Below, one piece after another: positions 60,819 to 64,000 of a DNA stretch of 64,000 nt (position 1 is its first letter; each line of letters begins with the position of its first letter). The notes under the pieces were generated by a model that ran no database searches, had not been told where the DNA came from, and saw nothing but the letters and a program-made list of their open reading frames with translations. The stretch is from Streptomyces shenzhenensis (GTDB taxonomy: Bacteria; Actinomycetota; Actinomycetes; Streptomycetales; Streptomycetaceae). The translations under genes and the position numbers were made by a program. The stretch lies in the NCBI RefSeq assembly GCF_003688995.1, contig NZ_PENI01000012.1, forward strand, positions 62,001-126,000, written 5' to 3'.

Positions 60819-61813
60819 GCGGTGCTCCCTTCGGGGGTGGCGGGGGGCTCGCCGAGGGGCCGGGCGGTGTGCGGTGTGCCCGGTGACACGGAGGCGGCGG
60901 TGGCCGCGGCGCGCAGGAACGGCAGGGAGCGGGCGGCCTGCTGGGGTCCGGCGTGCGAGTGGCGGGGCAGTTCGACGACGGTCAGGCCGCGGTAGCCGGT
61001 GGCGGCGAGGGCCGCGAGGACGGGTGGGAAGTCGATCTCGCCGTCCCCGAAGGGCAGGTGTTCGTGGACGCCGCGCCGCATGTCCTCGATCTGGACGTGC
61101 CGCAGCCAGGGGGCGGCGGCGCGTACGCAGTCGGCGGGCGGGAGGGGTTCGAGGCACTGGCAGTGGCCGATGTCGAGGGTGAGGCCGAGGGGCTCGGGGT
61201 CGCCGAGTGTGCGGCGCAGCCGGTGGAAGTCGGCGAGGGTGGCGAGCAGTTGGCCGGGTTCGGGTTCGACGGCGAGCGGGACGCCCGCGCCGGCGGCGGC
61301 GTCCAGGACCGGTGCGAGGCTGTCGGCGAGCCGCTGCCAGGCGGTGTCCTCGTCGGTGCCGGCCGGGGTGATCCCGCTGAAGCAGTGCACGGCGTGCGCC
61401 CCGAGGTCGGCGGCGACCCGCACGGCCCGGATCAGCAGGTCCACGCGGCGGGCGCGGGCCTCGGGGTCGGGGTCGAGCAGGGTGGGGCCGTGTTTGTGCC
61501 GGGGGTCGAGGACGTAGCGCGCGCCGGTCTCCACGGTGACGTCCAGGCCGAGCCGGGCCAGCCGGTGGGCGACCCGGCGGGTGCGGGCGCCGAGGTCCGG
61601 GGCGAGCGGGTCGAGGTGCATATGGTCGAGGGTCAGTCCGAGGCCGTCGTAGCCGAGGTCGGCGAGCAGTTCGAGGGCGTCGTCGAGCCGCAGGTCGGTG
61701 AGGCCGTTGGTGCCGTAGCCGAAGCGGAGCGGCGGGCCGCCGGGGCCCGGTGCGGGTGCCGCGGTGCGGGGGGCGGCGGGAAGGTGCCGGGCGGCGGGGG
61801 GCTGCGGGCTCAT
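60815..61813 (-). CDS. Sugar phosphate isomerase/epimerase-like TIM barrel (ebo operon)
   Basis: A 332-residue cytoplasmic protein with a proline/alanine-rich head and an AP-endonuclease-2-like TIM barrel: LRFGYGTNGLTDLRLDDALE, LGYDGLGLTLDHMHLDPLAP, VHCFSGITPAGTDEDTAWQR, LAVEPEPGQLLATLADFHRL, LGLTLDIGHCQCLEPLPPAD, VQIEDMRRGVHEHLPFGDGE. The Glu/Asp/His/Glu metal ligands fit. It overlaps both neighbours by four bases. It is the third TIM-barrel protein of the operon, beside EboE and the exported one. Confidence 0.88.
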   Translation of the reverse strand: MSPQPPAARHLPAAPRTAAPAPGPGGPPLRFGYGTNGLTDLRLDDALELLADLGYDGLGLTLDHMHLDPLAPDLGARTRRVAHRLARLGLDVTVETGARYVLDPRHKHGPTLLDPDPEARARRVDLLIRAVRVAADLGAHAVHCFSGITPAGTDEDTAWQRLADSLAPVLDAAAGAGVPLAVEPEPGQLLATLADFHRLRRTLGDPEPLGLTLDIGHCQCLEPLPPADCVRAAAPWLRHVQIEDMRRGVHEHLPFGDGEIDFPPVLAALAATGYRGLTVVELPRHSHAGPQQAARSLPFLRAAATAASVSPGTPHTARPLGEPPATPEGSTA

Positions 61814-62952
61814 GTGACGCTCACCTTCTTCGCGAACCGGCGGGCGAGCGGGGCCAGGGCCGCGGTCAGCAGCGCGCTTCCCGGCGCCCCGGCGCGGGCG
61901 CAGAGCGCGGCCTGGAGGGGGACGGTGGCGCGGATCCCGCCGCCGACGGCCCGCTGGGTGAGCTGCGCGGACGGATGGAGCACGGCGTGCCAGTAGGGGC
62001 GTCCGGCCGTGGCCGCGTAGCCGATCCCCAGGGCGGTGCGCAGCAGGTCCTGCGGATCGCCGGGTGTCCGGCCGGGCGGTGGGGCCGAGGTCCCCGGCGG
62101 GCCGGGGGTGGCGGCCTCACCCCGGCCCGCCGGGTGGCGGCGGGAGCCGTGTCCCGGGTCGCCGCGGCGGGCGGCGGCGGGGACCGGCGGGGAAGCGGAT
62201 GCGGTCGGCGCGGGCCGTGGCCGGGTCAGCGACAGCGTGAGCACGCCGGTCGTGGCGAGCGCGGCCAGGGGGGCCAGGGTCGAGCCGCCGGTCGTCTCGC
62301 GCCGGGACACCGCCGTGACCGCGAGGGTGTGGGAGCCGAGCAGCGCGGCGGCGGGCAGCGCACCGCGGACGGCGTCCGGGGTGCCCCGGGTGGCCGCCGC
62401 GCCGAGCAGCAGGTCGAGGCCGCGGGCCGCGGCCATCGCCGCGGGGCCCGCCGGGGTGTGCTTGAGGACCAGGTCGTACGCCCACACGGTGGCCGCGAGC
62501 GGGGCGGCGACGGCGAGCGCGGGCCGGCCGGCGCGGGCGGCCAGCGCGAGGCCCGCCGCGGTGCAGGCACCGGCCGCGGCGAGGGCCGCGGCCGGACTGA
62601 TCCGGCCGGACGGCAGCGGCCGGTGCGGGCGTTCGACGGCGTCCTCGTCGCGGTCGGCCCAGTCGTTGAGGGCCATGCCCGCCTCGTACAGGCACAGCGA
62701 GGAGCCGATGGCGAGCAGGGTGCGGGGGCCGGGGCGGGCCGCGACCGCGGCGGCACCGGCCAGTGCGTCACCGGGGACGGTGAACAGGGCGGGCAGCCGC
62801 AGCAGTTCGGCCCAGGCGCGGGCCCGCGCGCCGCGCGGAACCCGGGGGCGTATCGGGTCCGGCCGGGCGCCGGTGACCGGTGCGGTCCGGTCCGCCGCGC
62901 CGACGGCGGGCGTCAGCCCTGGCCGACGGGCCGCCGCCGCGCTCCTCAGCAT
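61810..62952 (-). CDS. eboC: UbiA-family prenyltransferase (EboC-like)
   Basis: A 380-residue membrane protein with about seven or eight helices and the first aspartate motif of UbiA enzymes, MALNDWADRDEDAVERPHRP followed by LPSGRIS. The second conserved region is weaker (VWAYDLVLKHTPAGP). A proline/glycine/arginine-rich stretch of about 55 residues (near 250-305) interrupts the helices. It would attach a prenyl chain to a small, probably cyclic acceptor. It overlaps the inositol-phosphate-synthase-like gene by seven bases, hinting that the cyclitol made there or a derivative is the acceptor; that link is inference. Confidence 0.87.
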   Translation of the reverse strand: MLRSAAAARRPGLTPAVGAADRTAPVTGARPDPIRPRVPRGARARAWAELLRLPALFTVPGDALAGAAAVAARPGPRTLLAIGSSLCLYEAGMALNDWADRDEDAVERPHRPLPSGRISPAAALAAAGACTAAGLALAARAGRPALAVAAPLAATVWAYDLVLKHTPAGPAAMAAARGLDLLLGAAATRGTPDAVRGALPAAALLGSHTLAVTAVSRRETTGGSTLAPLAALATTGVLTLSLTRPRPAPTASASPPVPAAARRGDPGHGSRRHPAGRGEAATPGPPGTSAPPPGRTPGDPQDLLRTALGIGYAATAGRPYWHAVLHPSAQLTQRAVGGGIRATVPLQAALCARAGAPGSALLTAALAPLARRFAKKVSVT

Positions 62953-64000
62953 CCGGGCACCTCCGTGGGCCCGCCGGCCGGGCCCGGCTCCCGCAGCCGC
63001 TCCGCGAACCGGGTCAGTGCCGTGTACTGGTCGCCAAGGGACGACGGGGCGTCGCCCAGTGGGTCCTTGAAGTAGAAGGCGAGGTCGGTCAGCGGGCCGG
63101 TGTGGCCGGCCTCGTGGGCGCGCAGGGTCAGCCGGGCCAGGTCGAGGACGAGCGGCGCGGCCAGCGCGGAGTCGCAGCCCTGCCAGATGGTCTGCAGGAC
63201 CATGCGGGTGCCGAGGAAGCCGTCGAAGGCGACGTGGTCCCAGGCGGTCTTCCAGTCGCCGAGGGCGGGCACGTCGTCGATGTGCACCTCGCCCTGCGGT
63301 GTGCCGCCCAGGGTGTCGGCGAGGACCCGTTCCTTGCCGGCGTTCTTGGCGGCGGCCGCCGCCGGGTCGGCGAGGGCGGCGCCGTCGCCGCCGCCCAGCA
63401 GGTTCGTGCCCGACCAGGCGCGGACCGCCAGTGCCCGCTGCGCGAACATCGGGCCGAGGACCGAACGGAGCAGGGTCTGCCCGGTCTTGCCGTCCCGGCC
63501 CGCGTACGGCAGGCCGCTGCTCGCCGCCGTCCCGGCCAGCGCGGGGTGGTGCAGGCCGGTCGACGGGGTGAAGTTCACGTAGGGGCAGCCGGCCCGCAGG
63601 GCCGCGGCGGCGTACAGCGAGCTGGGCGGCAGGGCGTCACCGGTGGCGGTGGGTTCGGTGGACGACACGTTCACGACGACGGCACGGGCGAGCCCGTTCC
63701 GCCGTACGAAGCCCATGATGTCCGCGGCGAAGTCGGCGATCACCTCGTCGGGGTCCCGGGGGTCCGCCGGGGCCGGCCCGCCGGGCCTGATCTCGGCGTC
63801 GGCCGCGACGAGTTCGCCCGCGACCGCGGCGGGCAGGCCGTGCGGCAGGACGCCGCCCGCCGCCAGTTGCTCGGCCCGCTTGGGCAGTTGGCAGTCGACC
63901 ACGTCGTGCCCGCCGAACACGAGCGAGCCCAGCGGCGGCAGACCGCAGTCGGCGAACTGGGGTGTCTCGGTGACCATTCCGGTGGGCGGGTGCAGGCCGG
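62946..64000 (-). CDS. ino1: Myo-inositol-1-phosphate synthase family protein, 5' truncated by window end
   Basis: At least 350 residues of a NAD-dependent inositol-3-phosphate synthase-like enzyme. Seen: PPLGSLVFGGHDVVDCQLPK near the visible start, VVVNVSSTEP, YVNFTPSTG, GRDGKTGQTLLRSVLGPMFA, WSGTNLLGGGDG, KTAWDHVAFDGFLGTRMVL and WQGCDSALAAPLVLDLARL. An ATG at 63977 is in frame, but the frame continues to the window end with GLHPPTG, as in full-length relatives, so the true start and Rossmann glycine motif lie outside. It is the first visible gene of the ebo operon. Cyanobacterial ebo clusters carry a dehydroquinate-synthase-like EboD at this role; here an inositol-phosphate cyclase seems to replace it. 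Confidence 0.88.
   Translation of the reverse strand, partial: GLHPPTGMVTETPQFADCGLPPLGSLVFGGHDVVDCQLPKRAEQLAAGGVLPHGLPAAVAGELVAADAEIRPGGPAPADPRDPDEVIADFAADIMGFVRRNGLARAVVVNVSSTEPTATGDALPPSSLYAAAALRAGCPYVNFTPSTGLHHPALAGTAASSGLPYAGRDGKTGQTLLRSVLGPMFAQRALAVRAWSGTNLLGGGDGAALADPAAAAAKNAGKERVLADTLGGTPQGEVHIDDVPALGDWKTAWDHVAFDGFLGTRMVLQTIWQGCDSALAAPLVLDLARLTLRAHEAGHTGPLTDLAFYFKDPLGDAPSSLGDQYTALTRFAERLREPGPAGGPTEVPGC

Overview
The window reads as chromosomal DNA of a Streptomyces or very close actinomycete. Supporting signs are very high GC with G/C-rich third positions, AGGAG-type ribosome binding sites, frequent GTG starts and 4-base ATGA/GTGA gene overlaps. The families also fit: a LAL regulator, MmyB-type regulator, F420/PPOX protein, Tat-exported enzymes, and sugar ABC importers that lack their own ATPase. 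All assignments come from reading sequence and motifs; nothing was searched.

Layout. (1) 1-4.4 kb: 3' end of a LAL-type LuxR regulator, an HdeD-like membrane protein and an FAD monooxygenase. (2) 4.4-11.7 kb: a two-module NRPS (C-A-T-C-A-T-TE; A1 reads as serine, A2 as proline-like) overlapping functionally with the monooxygenase gene 4 bases downstream. This pair matches the architecture known for bacterial pyrrolizidine alkaloids (legonmycin, pyrrolizixenamide and brabantamide type). (3) 12-14 kb: a mosaic of broken genes, with an alpha/beta hydrolase split around an HdeD-like gene and a truncated AI-2E transporter. (4) 14-16.4 kb: an MmyB-type regulator divergent from a dienelactone-hydrolase-like enzyme and a PPOX flavoprotein.

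(5) 16.9-42.9 kb: a large fructan/fructoside utilisation island. It holds four GH32 enzymes (one secreted with added modules), two GH172 (formerly DUF2961) enzymes, three complete sets of solute-binding protein plus two permeases, three LacI regulators with visible operator candidates, and a decayed PfkB sugar kinase. No ABC ATPase is present, so the importers probably use a shared MsiK-type ATPase elsewhere. An SDR/HxlR pair and a nitronate monooxygenase pseudogene are embedded in it. A tRNA-Leu(GAG) marks its right edge.

(6) 43.2-55.2 kb: an oxalate/formyl-CoA locus. A minus-strand arm (aldehyde dehydrogenase, succinyl-CoA-ligase-like alpha and beta subunits) diverges from a plus-strand arm (ThDP enzyme, formyl-CoA:oxalate CoA-transferase, ADP-forming acyl-CoA synthetase, two OFA-family transporters), with a perfect palindrome between them. 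The ThDP enzyme lacks the usual oxalyl-CoA decarboxylase signature. (7) 55.2-64 kb: a three-hairpin repeat, then a tightly overlapped minus-strand ebo-type operon (inositol-phosphate synthase, UbiA prenyltransferase, TIM-barrel epimerase, EboA, TatD-like EboB, EboE, alkaline-phosphatase-fold enzyme, Tat-exported epimerase), cut by the window end.
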